Below are positions 48,092 through 59,178 of a stretch of DNA of 64,000 bases, one piece after another. The notes under the pieces were generated by a model. It was not told the origin of the DNA and ran no database searches. It saw only the letters and a list, made by a program, of their open reading frames with translations. Source of the stretch: Manduca sexta (Eukaryota; Arthropoda; Insecta; Lepidoptera; Sphingidae); assembly GCF_014839805.1 (NCBI RefSeq), contig NC_051135.1, forward strand, positions 10,791,291 to 10,855,290, read 5' to 3'. Each line of letters starts with the position of its first letter. Position 1 is the first letter of the stretch. A program made the position numbers and the translations under genes.

Positions 48092-48722
48092 AGGGGCAGT
48101 TCAAGTATTACGAAACGCAATGTAAGGGGGGGTCTTTTAAAATGTTACGATGCGTTTTTATTTATTTATTATTATAATTCAATGAAAGTTTACAGCACTT
48201 AGCCAAAACACTTACATCTAACAATATAATCTAACTCTAAATCTAACAATATTATGACAGCGATAACAATAAAATAAAATTCAAACAAATAACAAAATAA
48301 CTAAAATTATTTCCAACACTTAACTTACTAAGGAACATTTTGAAGCGTTTCTAAATATAACTTAATACTATTGTAAACATGACAAGGTTTGTTATAAAAT
48401 ATATCCAGATCTGTGTGATGAGCGTGCACGGCATTGAGAAGTGCGACCGCCCGGGCGGTAGGTGCTGACGCGTTATGCGTTACAGGAGGGGAGGGGGGTT
48501 TCGTACAACTTGTTACGTAACATTGGTTTTTCCATTTTAAAACAATAAAAGAGATATTTTAGCGACTTTCCGTAACATCATTGTGAATATTACATAAAAA
48601 AATGACACTATAGTGTTACGTAACTTTTAGGGGTACAGAAAAACGTTACAGCGCGTTACATGTGGGGGCAGGGGGTTCAAAAATCTTCAAAAATTGCGTT
48701 ACGTAATACTTGGACGACCCCT
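48092..48722. mobile_element. TIR element (MITE-like), interrupted by a Jockey-type LINE end
   Basis: The ends form 29-base terminal inverted repeats matching at 25 positions: left 48092-48120 starts AGGGGCAGTTCAAGTATTAC, right 48694-48722 reverse complemented starts AGGGGTCGTCCAAGTATTAC. CGTTACGTAAC-type words recur inside. No transposase is seen. The element is split by a LINE fragment at 48157-48474. Its right end lies 70 bases before exon 5, inside the region expected to hold the branch point and polypyrimidine tract. Superfamily and target site are not determined. Confidence 0.7.
48157..48474 (-). mobile_element. Jockey-like LINE 3' end, 5'-truncated
   Basis: On the minus strand it reads APTARAVALLNAVHAHHTDL, DIFYNKPCHVYNS, then a stop after LETLQNVP. 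This resembles the extreme C-terminus of Jockey-clade reverse transcriptases ('...R....yN......DiF...'). An A/T-rich 3' UTR follows, ending AATAATAAATAAATAAAAA. ATGCGTT flanks both ends (48150-48156, 48475-48481) as a short target-site duplication. Confidence 0.65.
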
Positions 48723-48792
48723 AATCAACCGAAGATCTACATTTTTTGTGGGAAACTATATGAAATAATATTTAAAATATCTTTTGTTACAG

Positions 48793-48921
48793 GCGGAGTT
48801 AGTAGCTGTGGAAGGGAAAGAGATAGAAACTCACTACGTCCTAGCCCGGGAAAGAATCCGAAGATGGAATTCAACGTCAAAATGCTATCTACTAGTCGAG
48901 AACTTGCCCACGCCGCTGCAG
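48793..48921 (+). CDS. Macroglobulin/TEP-family protein, exon 5 of 7 seen (MG4-MG5)
   Basis: It runs from TTTTGTTACAG to a GTAACT donor, in phase 0 at both ends, and encodes 43 residues. It reads AELVAVEGKEIETHYVLARE, then RIRRWNSTSKCYLLVENLPT, then PLQ. The pattern 'W.S.S..yL.l' (WNSTSKCYLLVE) matches the start of MG5 in family members (as in 'FSPSKSFVHLE' of human A2M). The phases agree with exon 4 and exon 6. The overlapping longer frames 48660-49007 (plus) and 48737-49087 (minus) are in other frames and are not genes. Confidence 0.85.
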
Positions 48922-49014
48922 GTAACTCTTTAAGAATGCTTTGTTGTTTCCACGGTGAAATACCTTCTACCGAATATTCTGTTTTTGAAATAAATTTAAA
49001 ACCATAATATTGAA

Positions 49015-49335
49015 AGCGGCGATAGCCTAGTTGGGTGTGGAACGGACTGCCAAAACGAGTGTCCGCAGGTTCATATGCCAAGGGCACACACCTCTGATTT
49101 TCTAAAAAATCATGTGTGTATTCTTTGTGAATTTATCGTTCGCTTTAACGGTGAAGGCAAACATCGTGAGGAAACCTGCACATCCGAGAAGTTCTCTATA
49201 GGAATTTCGAAGGTGTGTGAAGTCTACCAATCCGCACTAGGCCAGCGTGGTGGACTAAGGCCTAATCCCTCTCAGTAGTAGAGGAGGCCCGTGCTCAGCA
49301 GTGGGCAAGTATATAATACAGGGCTGATATTATAA
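49015..49335 (+). mobile_element. tRNA-derived SINE (family A), full length
   Basis: The head AGCGGCGATAGCCTAGTTGG, box B GCAGGTTCATATGCCAAG, the body and the 3' block CAGTGGGCAAGTATATAATA are intact. It is one of the least diverged family A copies in the window. The 67-residue open frame from 49075 is the SINE read through. Confidence 0.85.
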
Positions 49336-49499
49336 TAATCGTTATTTCGACGGTAAATGCTTAAAATACCTCTTATTTAAAATTCTTTTTATTGTTATAA
49401 TAACATTTTGTAAAAATACCTTATAAGATGATTATTATTGGTCTGAAATTTTGGAATAATGCTTTATAAGATGATTAATATTGGTAACAATATAGAACA

Positions 49500-49963
49500 A
49501 GCTCTTAGTTTGTATATTATCCCCCTTATTCATAGACGTTTTTTATCTATGGACAGAGCAAAGCTATGATAACAAGTCTGTTTCTTAATGCTGACGGCAT
49601 GGCAGCCTTCGCAGTACGTAGACAGGGCCGTTGTGATTGGCTAATATTGAGATACAACAATAAAACAACTCTGTCTTTGGATAAAAAAATCTTTGAATAC
49701 GGGCGTATGTGTTTTCGTGAAATTTTGATGTCAATTAGGATTGGCAATTCACCATCGACTGGTTCTTATTTACTCAAGAACTTGCCTTCACAACTCGGAG
49801 ACGTTCACAATGTTAATTGCTTAGCGTTTTGTCCTACCTCATATAACTCAAGTACGGTGTGGAGTTTCAAACTGGCTGGTAGGAAAGTAATTATTTGTTT
49901 TAACGTAGTTAATAGAAAAAATATAACTTCAATTGATCTTTGTAATTTTATTAAGATTTGAAA
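49500..49963 (+). other. Unrecognised stretch with a 131-residue open frame
   Basis: The frame 49566-49961 opens MITSLFLNADGMAAFAVRRQ and is the longest plus-strand frame not explained by a known element. The protein resembles no family I recognise, has no signal peptide or clear domain, and no splice sites tie it to the host gene. The segment starting CCCCCTTATTCATAGACG looks like the beginning of a non-autonomous repeat. I consider a real gene unlikely. Confidence 0.3.
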
Positions 49964-50637
49964 TATAGTCAACAATTTTTATATTTCTAACCACTAATAT
50001 ATTAATAAAGTTTAGGATTTATAACCAAAGTACCCTAGTATAAGTGACTCTAGTATACCTACTATTCATGCACTGTAGTATCTTGCAATGCTTTATAATT
50101 TAAACCTCTGGTACTCTTTATGGACAAATAACACTTACTATTAGGAGATCGGGTACCTCATTACGTCATTTATATAATATATAATACAGCTACATAATAA
50201 TGAATTTCTGGTAGTAGGATACATTTTATATCCGCCTTGATCGCCACCTAATATAATTAAGTATAAGTACCATAAGCTAATTTAATTAAGTAATAATTAA
50301 ATATTCTCATGGACCTTGACTTATCATAAGTGCAACTATGTTCACCTACGTGATGAATAAAGCATTATATTTTATTTTTATTTTATTAATTATTTTATGT
50401 TAATATATTGATATTTCATAATATTTAATGTGTATAAAAGTATTATTATATTCACAAACAACAACAATAAATATTGTTCGTGATATTCGAGGCTTAAATA
50501 TAATAAACGTCAACGTTATACAAAGGTATCAAAAACAAAAGTATCGTACATGTATGTAAATCAAAACAATGGGCCTATTAAGTAGGAAGGCAATATCGAC
50601 AGAATACTGTAGAGAAAATTATTTTATATTTGAAATT

Positions 50638-50892
50638 TACTGATTCGGTGGCGTAGTTGTATTGCATGCGTGGTAAGGCAGCGCACTGAGGTCCTGGGTT
50701 CGAATCCCGGGTCGGCAAAGATATTTTGGGTTTTTCTGCTCAGTATCAGCCCGGACTCTGGAATTTGTGCCTGATAGCGATAGGCTCGCCTCCTATCGTA
50801 TCATGGGACGGAAAAACACTTGGCGAAAATTGGGTGCCCTGGTTGCGCCTCTGCATACCTTTTCGGGTATAAATGCGTGATATGTGTTTGTT
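50638..50892 (+). mobile_element. tRNA-derived SINE (family C), full length
   Basis: The head ACTGATTCGGTGGCGTAGTT, box B GGGTTCGAATCCCGGG, TCTGCTCAGTATCAGCCCGG, TGGGACGGAAAAACACTTGG and the end TTTTCGGGTATAAATGCGTG are all present. TATTTGAAATT flanks both sides (50627-50637, 50893-50903). The plus copy ends 122 bases before exon 6. Confidence 0.85.
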
Positions 50893-51014
50893 TATTTGAA
50901 ATTCTTTAGATTTTTATAACAGAATACTAATACTGCCTCAAGTACTAATGTCTCGTACAAAGCTAAATACCATTTACAAATAGTCTATAAATATTTAATA
51001 TTTTTCTTACCCAG

Positions 51015-51169
51015 GCTGGAGGCATAGCAAGTGCAAGCGTGTGGTCATCGTGCGGCTGTCGCCAAAGGTTGCTCGCAGCAGTCACCAGCGGCGGTAGAGC
51101 AGTCCACTGGGCCGCGGTACCAGCCCCGAGCCCCGCCAACGACTCGGATTTGTGCAGATTTAACTACAC
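51015..51169 (+). CDS. Macroglobulin/TEP-family protein, exon 6 of 7 seen (MG5)
   Basis: It runs from TTCTTACCCAG to GTAAGT; it starts on a full codon and ends two bases into a Thr codon. It encodes about 52 residues: AGGIASASVWSSCGCRQRLL, AAVTSGGRAVHWAAVPAPSP, then NDSDLCRFNYT. The '..V.s.C.C...l...v.s.G.iv' pattern corresponds to the MG5 segment of A2M/CPAMD8-type proteins. The paired Cys (CGC) and one more before the MG6 strand suggest disulfides. It is GC-rich. The 76-residue frame from 51031 reads a different frame and runs into the SINE after the donor. Confidence 0.85.
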
Positions 51170-51180
51170 GTAAGTACTTT

Positions 51181-51477
51181 GGAGGTGTGGAACGGAATGC
51201 CGAGACGAATGTCCGCACGTTCGAATCCCAAGGGCACACACCTCTGACTTTTCTAAAATGATGTGTGTATTCTTAGTGAATTATCGCTTGCTTTAACGGT
51301 AAAGGAAAACATCGTAAGGAAATCGGCATACCTGAGAAATAGGAATTTTGAGGGTGTGTGAAGTCTACCAATCCGCACTAGGCCAACATAGTGGACTAAG
51401 ACCAAATCCCTCTTAGTAGTAGAGGAGGCCCATTTGGGCATATTTGGACTATACAATACAGGACTGCATTATATTAT
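51181..51477 (+). mobile_element. tRNA-derived SINE (family A), 5'-truncated, next to a splice donor
   Basis: It begins GGAGGTGTGGAACGGAATGC, lacking the first 20 or so bases of the head. Box B ACGTTCGAATCCCAAGGG, the family body and the 3' end ATACAATACAGGACTGCA are present. Only about ten bases separate it from the exon 6 donor. The minus frame 51253-51456 is a shadow. Confidence 0.8.
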
Positions 51478-52362
51478 ACAATGTAAAATATACGCAAAAA
51501 AAATTATTGAGAACTCATTTACTTTTTTCGACAAACAGAAAATACTTTTTTATAACTACACTAAGTCAAACTGCTGAAAAAGCCTGAACATCATTCATAA
51601 AATGACGCAATAAATTACCCGTATAAGAAGTTACTTTGATTTTTCAAAGAGCCTGACGACTATATTTTAGTAGCACAGCGGGCGATCGAACACCTTCTCT
51701 CAAAAGAAAAAATATAGGCACCGCGTACGTATGATTTATCCGTCCAAAATAAGAAATCCCTAAGGACAAAGCCATTCCTTCCATAAATTCTCAAAATAGC
51801 TCCATTATCATCAAAAACGACAACAAACCCATTACTTTCACAACCCAAAAACCATAACACTTCGCCTGATCTGATACCTTATGTATGAAAAATTATCCAT
51901 TAACATTTAATTCCTATACAATAATTAGTCTGAAAAATCCATTAACGAACCACAAAAAGAGGTATAAATAACAGTAATTAACAGAAAAGCATCGTTCGCT
52001 GCAAAACCGCGAAGATTCGGCAAGGGTTATTAGCTGAAATATGTACAGACTAATTGGTTGGTGACAGAATATTAAGTCCAGAAAAAAATTAGAAAGAAAG
52101 AATAAAGTTTTATTAGTGGCACAAAATGCAGTTATAAAAAAAGTTTTTTTTTTTATATACAATTAAATTTATGTGACAGCATAAGCTACTCAATGCTTAA
52201 TGCCGTTGCAATACAGCTGCAGTTGGTTTTCAATGAGAAGCCCAAGTGTCACACGGATTTCTATTTGGTATACAAAGACAAACTGTAACTTATATTTATT
52301 GGCAATAAAGACGTATATGGAATCCTGCAACGTGCATGAAAAAGTGTGTGCGTCAAATTCCA

Positions 52363-52627
52363 CTACTACTAATATTATAAATGCGAAAGTTTGTGATGAT
52401 GGATGTATGTATGTATGTTTGTTATTCTTTCACGAAAAAACTACTGAACGGATTTGGATGAAACTTTACAGTAACATTGGTTATACATCAGAATAACACA
52501 TAGGCTACAAATTATTATGGTTTTATGTATTTGGTCATAATATAACTATACATATCAACTTAGTTGGAAAAAAAAATGTATCCCGGAAAATTCCTTCACG
52601 CGGGCGAAGCCGCGAGCAAAAGCTAGT
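52363..52627 (-). repeat. CTAGCTTTTGC-family interspersed repeat, inverted copy
   Basis: The reverse complement begins ACTAGCTTTTGCTCGCGGCT, continues with TGTGTTATTCTGATGTATAA and TTCAGTAGTTTTTTCGTGAA, and ends TTATAATATTAGTAGTAG. It is the same family as 39479-39850 but about 100 bases shorter. It lies directly beside the RTE remnant. Confidence 0.65.
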
Positions 52628-52727
52628 CCAAACTAACAATATTAGCATCCAATGTGTCATGGCGTCGAGCGCAGTGTTCTGTCCTGCAGTTGTTTGTAAT
52701 TTGAAGTTCTGGATATAGTTGGTAAGG

Positions 52728-53052
52728 ATTATTGACAGCCGTGGCAGTGGATAGGACACATAGTTCACAGAACTGACAGCAGATGGAGCAAAAAAGTTCT
52801 CGAGTGGAGACCACATACCTGCAAACGTTAGACGTATACCTGCAAGGTGGACAGACGATTTAGTAAAGATCGCAGGAACACGTTGGATGTAGACCGCTTT
52901 CGACAGGTCTGTCTGGAAATCTTTGGGGAAGGCATGTGTTATAGAATTGTATTTTCTTATTGTTTTTTATCTCCTACCTCATAAGAAGTTTAATTTATTG
53001 TAAATGTTTACCACCCAATCTGTGGCCAATAAAGTTCTTTCGAAAGAAAGAA
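52728..53052 (+). mobile_element. RTE-type LINE 3' end, decayed
   Basis: One frame gives WQWIGHIVHRTDSRWSKKVL, EWRPHTCKR and a stop. After a frameshift, IPARWTDDLVKIAGTRWM, a stop, then AFDRSVWKSLGKACV. These are the '+WIGH..R..D.RW...VLEW.P' and 'R.P.RW.DDL' motifs of RTE-clade C-termini. The 3' end is ATAAAGTTCTTTCGAAAGAA followed by an A-run. It differs in family from the copy at 22749. Confidence 0.7.
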
Positions 53053-54934
53053 AAAAAAAGTTATTAACAAAGAAATCTTTATGGGGCTGATGTTGATGAT
53101 GATTCACAGCCGGTCTTATACTATTAGAGGAGCGATTCGCGTGACGTCATTTCCATTTATTAAATACTTTGTGTTACTCCCGGCTTCCGTTGCTTTAACG
53201 ACACTCGTATACAAAATAGTACCTACTTTAGAAACAGGCTCTGTACGTCTATATAATATATGTAATATCCCAAAAGAGAATGTAAATAACGGATTAATAA
53301 TTTAGGTTAAAAGCAATATTTTTAGGGGTCACTATATTAGATTAGAACCTGCAGATTGACCTACTCAAAAGTGGATCAATGAACGTATGAAACTAACAAT
53401 AAATCAGAATAAATGTTATTTTAAATCAACTTGACAATTGATTTTATCTTTTACAATAGTCAATGTAAGTCTACAACTTGAAAATGTTTTAAATTGTTCA
53501 ACACTGATGCTAGTTGAAAAATACTATAAGATTAATAAACAGATATCACTGGCTTTTACAAGGTTCGATGTTATTTTGTTGCACAAATTGAATTATATTT
53601 ATCACATAATACTTTGCTTTTTAAGTAAAAATTACAATAATTCTAAAAGATAAACAAAGGAGGAACCAACATTTATTGTATTTTCAAATTTTTACTAACA
53701 TGAAAAATTTATTTATTTTTCCAACATAAGTAAATAACATAGGACATAACATAGGACCTTCTAATAGTGAGCCAGCGATATCATAAATTAAAAATAATCT
53801 GTACATTATCCGTTTCATTGCACGTGCCGTGCTAATTAATTAAAGCCGTTGCCGTGTTAATTAAAGCCTAGTTTCATTCCTAGCTCTATCGAAATTGGCA
53901 TTCTTCCCGAATAATAAATATAAAGAAAAAGTATCGCTCAATGTCTGTCGAAACGGAAACAAGATAATGGTGGTTTTGACGAATGACCCTCTTGGGTGAT
54001 GGCGGCGTTGTGCCGAATCGCCCGCCGAGCGCTTTTTTACTTAGCATTGCAATTTCGTTTAAATTTAAATAAATTTGAAATTCGAAATAAAATATTGTCC
54101 CGCAACGGATTTTTCGAAACTTAATTAAATGCGTGCGCTGTCTGCGAATAAAATATTCTTATTTTAATCGTTTTAATTTAATGAATCCGCCGATACTGTT
54201 GCTAAATGTGCAATTATATTGCATGAAACGGAACGTATTAATGCACCACATAGTTTTATTTCCAATTTGTAACTTAACTCTTTTAAAAAATTTGATGTTT
54301 TATATATTTCAAAAACATTTCAAAAGGTACCGATTTAAAATTACATTTGGTTAACTTAATTAAAAACCAAAATATTTTATCACCAATATACTTAAAAGCA
54401 TACAAATGACGAAAAACCTTAGATGATATCCATAAACTAATGCTTTTTATACATAACAATTGCGAATATCAAATACGCGACATATTGCTTCAAGTTTCGA
54501 AACAATTTGTGATCCTGTCAATGCGAGGATGGGGTCGCTTTCAATATATAATTGAATGCGATATATTGAAAACGATGTTTGAATGTGAAGATAGTATAAT
54601 ACACCCTTACATATATGCAAGATTGTGTCTGGGCATCACTATAAAATAAGATGCAGTTTCCAATAGCCGTGGTCTGTGTTCCAATATGAACATTGTAGTA
54701 CCATTATTAGGAGTATTGTGTCAATATGAAAACGCAATGAAACAATGATCTGGGTATTGTTTCTATTGTTTGTGGGCGGCGGCGGCTTACCTTCAGATAT
54801 GTGCCTAGTTATTCAGCAGATCAACAAATCTTATGAGTATTAGAAACTATAAGGAACTTTCCATCCAATAAATTAAATATGTATCAAAAGTGGGATTCAA
54901 TGGTTTCTTATATTTACGCGAATGTTAGAGATTG

Positions 54935-55035
54935 AGACTTTGCAGCCTTCGTTGTCACGGGGGGCTACAATAAAGGTTCCAAACTCTTCAAAACATCAGG
55001 AGAAATAAAAAACCGCGACAAAATCCGTGACATAG
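54935..55035 (+). repeat. Short interspersed repeat (CACGGGGGGC family)
   Basis: GCAGCCTTCGTTGTCACGGG, GGGGCTACAATAAAGG and AACCGCGACAAAATCCG share blocks with 62800-62863 and its downstream AATCGCGATATAATCCGAG. It is too short and diverged to classify. Confidence 0.4.
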
Positions 55036-56631
55036 TTTTATTTAAAAAAATTGGCTATATTAAAATTTGAACCCAATGCGTTATTGTCATTAGTTTGAAA
55101 ATCACTTTGTAATACCAGGACACGATATAAATCTTTACGCCATCACCTGGCCATGTCCCTGAGCGAGATTATGGCCGGTTTATCAATTCAAAGTTTGAAA
55201 GTCGTTTTTGCAACGGTGTGTTTTTCCACCATGTTTGTTTTGATTGCGCCTTTTGCCTTCGCAAATCCTTTTATTTATCCCTTTTGTCAGATATAAATAT
55301 AGACCGTGAGTGATTTACAACGGTTTTGGTTTGGAGATTAGTTGAATCGGTGTTGTGTGGGGTTTGTGTGTTGTGTTGGACCATTCGTACTGACTCATGA
55401 CTTTATTGTGTACAGCGTCTTCCTACCATTCACCATATATTTTAAGGTTTACTTTTCAGCACAAACATACTGCAGATTATTTCTCTGAGACAATCAACCT
55501 TACCTCTAAGGGATCAGGTGCCAATGAGATCGTGACCAAAGAATATTGCTTGACCATGGATTCGAATTATAAACCTCCCAGTTAACAGTTCTTAAGCTCT
55601 CACTAGAACAAAGGTAACCACTAAAATAAGTGTAAAAAAAATATAAGCAACAAATTGAGAACTTGATCTTAATGAAGTCAGATAATATAAAGCAAAATAT
55701 GCATACAATGTTTACAATTCTAATTCTAAATTGTATTAATTTGAACTTTGTGTAGTCATGTCTCATCTTGCGGTGTCTGTCACCGTTCCGTAATGGGATA
55801 ACTTCCCGATGCTCCCGGGAACATTGAATAATGTCACCCCGTTACGTCACAATAGATTGTTTTAGTTGGGAATTGCGGGATCTTCTGACATTTCCCCGTC
55901 GGATCTGGTTCAACGTTGTCTGACCTTTGGTATCAAATCAGGATGATTTGTAATTTGAGTTAGCTGAAGTATTCAATGTTTATAGTATTATTAAAATTGA
56001 CTTTTGAAGCCTATAGTGGTGAAAGGTGAAATTCTTCGAGAGGGAACCCCACATAACCTGTAGATACCAATTTGCATAAATGCGGTCTGCAAACCTTATG
56101 ATAATTAGATTCTACATAGAAGGAAGCCAGTAGAAATGAGGTTATATGGACACTTCACCACTGGTAGCCTATTCTACTTCTCTTTCTGTATCTTTCTATG
56201 AGTAAGTAAATGTGCAACCGATGAAACCTTGGCAGTAGAACTCAAAGGATCAAATCCAAGATTACTTCTAACAAGGCCAATACAGTCCCATTAATACAAT
56301 AACCATTAAACAAAAAACACCCTTGTCAAAATAAACAAGCTCTTATGTTTTATTCAGCACAGACGAGGAAAAACGAGACAAGAATAAAAACGAGTTAATA
56401 TTTCATCAAAAGTAATAATTCAAAGTGATAATCTATAGCACGAAACATAATTAACGAGGTAGCTTTCTATTCCAGTGACAGTATTTTATTATTTAACTTA
56501 AGCCTTATAGTACAGAAGTTCGTTGTAAGGTACATTTTTAGATAACGTCATAGTAAGAGTGATGGATATATTCTAAATTTTGTCAGTACACATAGTGAAT
56601 CATCAGTATGGTCGTCTATTTGGAGTGTCTT

Positions 56632-57280
56632 ACTTACTGTTTGTCGTCACTTAGCTTTTGCAGCACCTGGTTTTTCACACAGGAACCCCTACACTATACG
56701 CCTCCATCACTTTAACAATATGATGTCCCTCAGACATCGCCGACAACTACACGACCTAACATTCCTGTATAAGCTGATCAACTCACAAATGGATTGCTCT
56801 GCCATTTTGTCACTTATTAATATTTCCGTACCTGCCAGGGTTCCACGATACGTTATTACTGATACATTCAGATCTCTTCCCTGTAGAACTAACTTGGGCC
56901 GTAACTCTCCTATTTCGAGACTGTGTACCACATATAATGCTGTATGTAAATCCGTAAAAGATATTGATATTTTCCACGACTCGCATAACAAGTTTAGACA
57001 AAAACTGTTGAAATATTTTGAATCTTATGCCTCCGATTGATTCCCTTTTAATTTTTGTCCTTTTAGCTTTTTAAGTATAACATAATATAATTTTAGTTAG
57101 TTCTAGTTATATATTCTCATATTATGTAATAGCATAATTTAACAATGTACGCATTACTTTAAAGAATGTTGTGTACTCCTTTAAGTTGGTTGTGCATCAG
57201 AATGTGACCATCGTTATACTACTTCTGTAAAAATTCAATGTATAATCTGCTGGAGAACCTAAAATTAAATAAATAAATAA
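56632..57280 (+). mobile_element. Jockey-clade LINE 3' end, 5'-truncated
   Basis: The open frame reads FAAPGFSHRNPYTIRLHHFN, then RRQLHDLTFLYKLINSQMDC, then ILSLINISVPARVPRYV, FRSLPCRTNLGRNSPISRLC, TTYNAVCKSVKDIDIFHDSH and a stop at about 57040. 'L..L+klin...d', 'RT+....P..R....yN' and 'DIF..S...F' are the C-terminal hallmarks of Jockey-clade reverse transcriptases. A 3' UTR follows, ending ATTAAATAAATAAATAA. The nine bases GAGTGTCTT flank it (56623-56631, 57281-57289). It is a dead fragment of a full element of several kilobases. Confidence 0.82.
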
Positions 57281-57570
57281 GAGTGTCTTGCGCCTTCAAT
57301 GATGTCTGTTTTCAATAACTCCTTTTTTAATTTTTTGTCCGAATAGCGACTGAAAGCAAGATAAACATCAAAGGCGCAGTCAATTCCGAATCCCGTTCCG
57401 GTATTAGCCTTCTTACGGCCAGTACTACAGGCTGGCATAATTCTGCCGATTTTTAAAAGACATCATCTGTTAGTCTAAATTATTTTATACCACTTTCTAC
57501 TTATCAACGATCCAGTGCGGATATTTCTGCCTTGACATAAAATTTGTGAATATCCTTAACATTTATTGAT

Positions 57571-57812
57571 GGTGAGATATACTTTATATCCATTCCGATA
57601 GTGAACATCTGTCACCAGGTGTTAAAACCCACCATAGTGGGCCACGTAAGTGTGTCGCGTTTCGAGATCAGCCTTTGTATATCCGGTTCCAACAAGCCGA
57701 CATAGTTTTATCGCCTGAAGGGGTAATCATCTCTCGACAGTCGACAGTCTATTGGACCCCAATCCACTTACCATCGGCAGTGGGGTTACTTTACCGTACT
57801 CGTAAAAAAAAC
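57571..57812 (+). repeat. GGTAGGATATAT-family repeat, near full length
   Basis: GGTGAGATATACTTTATATC, ATAGTGGGCCACGTAAGTGT, TTTCGAGATCAGCCTTTG, TCTATTGGACCCCAATCCAC and the tail CGTAAAAAAAACG are in the same order as 6478-6720. It follows the Jockey fragment by 280 bases. Confidence 0.65.
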
Positions 57813-58862
57813 GCCCGCTACCAGAGCTGCGCAGCTTGTTTAACTATTTGACCATGCGTTCTCTGATATATGAGCTCTGTTACACAATGCTATCTCGTTT
57901 AATACCCATTTCACTGCCTTACTTGACTTACGCACAACCGAGAGTCCAGACCGCAGTTCTGTTGAAGCACGCTTGAAGTTGTGTTGATCTGTATTGATCG
58001 CTTACTGAATAGCATTTTAACATACGTAATGTAGACCATAAAACCCATGTACAAAGAGTAACAATCCCTTTACGATCAACCCCAACAAACATAATCCTAA
58101 AAACCGACGAGAAATCAAAATAACAAAAGCCATTGTAATAAATATGAATCACACGCAATCATAAACAGAACAAAAAGGTGAATAAACAGCCCCCTGTCGG
58201 ACAGCAGCTGCGAAATTTATAACGACAAATATTAGCTCAGTCGGCGCCAATTTTTGATTTGTGATCGCCAGTTCGGGGTTTTCTAACCCCAATAGCATTC
58301 AATCGCAATGAAATTGAATACTGGACAGAGAGTTAAAATGAAACAATACGCTGTCTTTGAGCCTTTCATGCTATTGGTGATCTTAGTTCAGTAAATTTAT
58401 CTTGTCATCTCACAATGTTATTTAATGCTTAAGTGCGTCATGATTTTGGGATGTTAGAATTAAAGCAAAAATTGCTGTACAAATATAGACGAAACAGACC
58501 TGACGACCGACTGATATATTCTGGATTAACAAATAATATTATTTATTAAGAAACTATTTTCTTTGTCGAGTTTAACCATGGAAGTATTGACAGAAATTAC
58601 TAGGATTTTTTTTAATAGAGCGATAAGACTATCCCCCTCACACTTGCCACTGGAACTTCTGTAAATTGGGATAAGCAGTAGTATGCATTTTACGACCCAG
58701 AGTGGTGAAGTTTGGTGAGTCTCGGGGAACACTAATTTGTCCTTAACCCGCAAAGTAATTTATCAAATAGAAAGATAGTAGGGAGTTGAAAACGTTAAGC
58801 TGGCGCCACAAGAAATACTTAGTACATAATATATTCTCCTAATATTGGATTCATTTACTAAT

Positions 58863-59136
58863 AGCGGCGACAGCCTAGTTGGTTGTGGAATGAACGACAA
58901 ATGTCAGCAGGTTCAAAACCCAAGAGCACACACCACTGACTTTTCTAAAATCATGTGTGAATCAAGGAAATCATCGTGACGAAACCTGCATAAAAGAAAA
59001 AATCTCTATAAAATTTTTGAGGGTATGTGAAGTCTATTCAGCACTAGGCCAGCGTGGTGGACTAATGCCTAATCCCTCTCAGTAGTAGAGGAGGCCCGTG
59101 TACAGCAGTGGGATAGAATATAATACAGGGCTGAAA
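58863..59136 (+). mobile_element. tRNA-derived SINE (family A), internally shortened, next to a splice acceptor
   Basis: The head AGCGGCGACAGCCTAGTTGG is present, box B is decayed (GCAGGTTCAAAACCC), and about 30-40 bases of the body are missing compared with 3637-3957. The end ATACAGGGCTGAAAGTT lies 42 bases before exon 7, so SINE sequence occupies the usual branch-point zone. Confidence 0.8.
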
Positions 59137-59178
59137 GTTTATTTATATTGGATTTATATTCTTTTTCTTTTCTTACAG

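Larger units (their letters stand above)
48922..51014 (+). other. Intron 5
   Basis: 2.09 kb from GTAACT to TTCTTACCCAG. It contains a family A SINE starting about 95 bases after the donor, an unclassified repeat-like open frame at 49500-49963, a GGTAGGATATAT-family scrap at about 50214-50252 and a family C SINE at 50638-50892. Confidence 0.75.
51170..59178 (+). other. Intron 6
   Basis: 8.0 kb from GTAAGT to TTTTCTTACAG. It holds a 5'-truncated family A SINE starting 11 bases into the intron, an interspersed repeat and a decayed RTE end (52363-53052), a short CACGGGGGGC-type repeat at 54935-55035, a Jockey LINE end (56632-57280), a GGTAGGATATAT-family repeat (57571-57812) and a second family A SINE ending 42 bases before exon 7. 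A family B scrap (TGTTTGTGGGCGGCGGCGGC) lies near 54760-54800. Nothing is supported in 53060-54750 or 55040-56620. Confidence 0.7.

Noticed and set aside
48660..49087. ORFs of 115 and 116 residues on opposite strands around exon 5
   Set aside because: Exon 5 is read in a different plus frame that matches MG5, has correct splice sites and keeps phase with exons 4 and 6.
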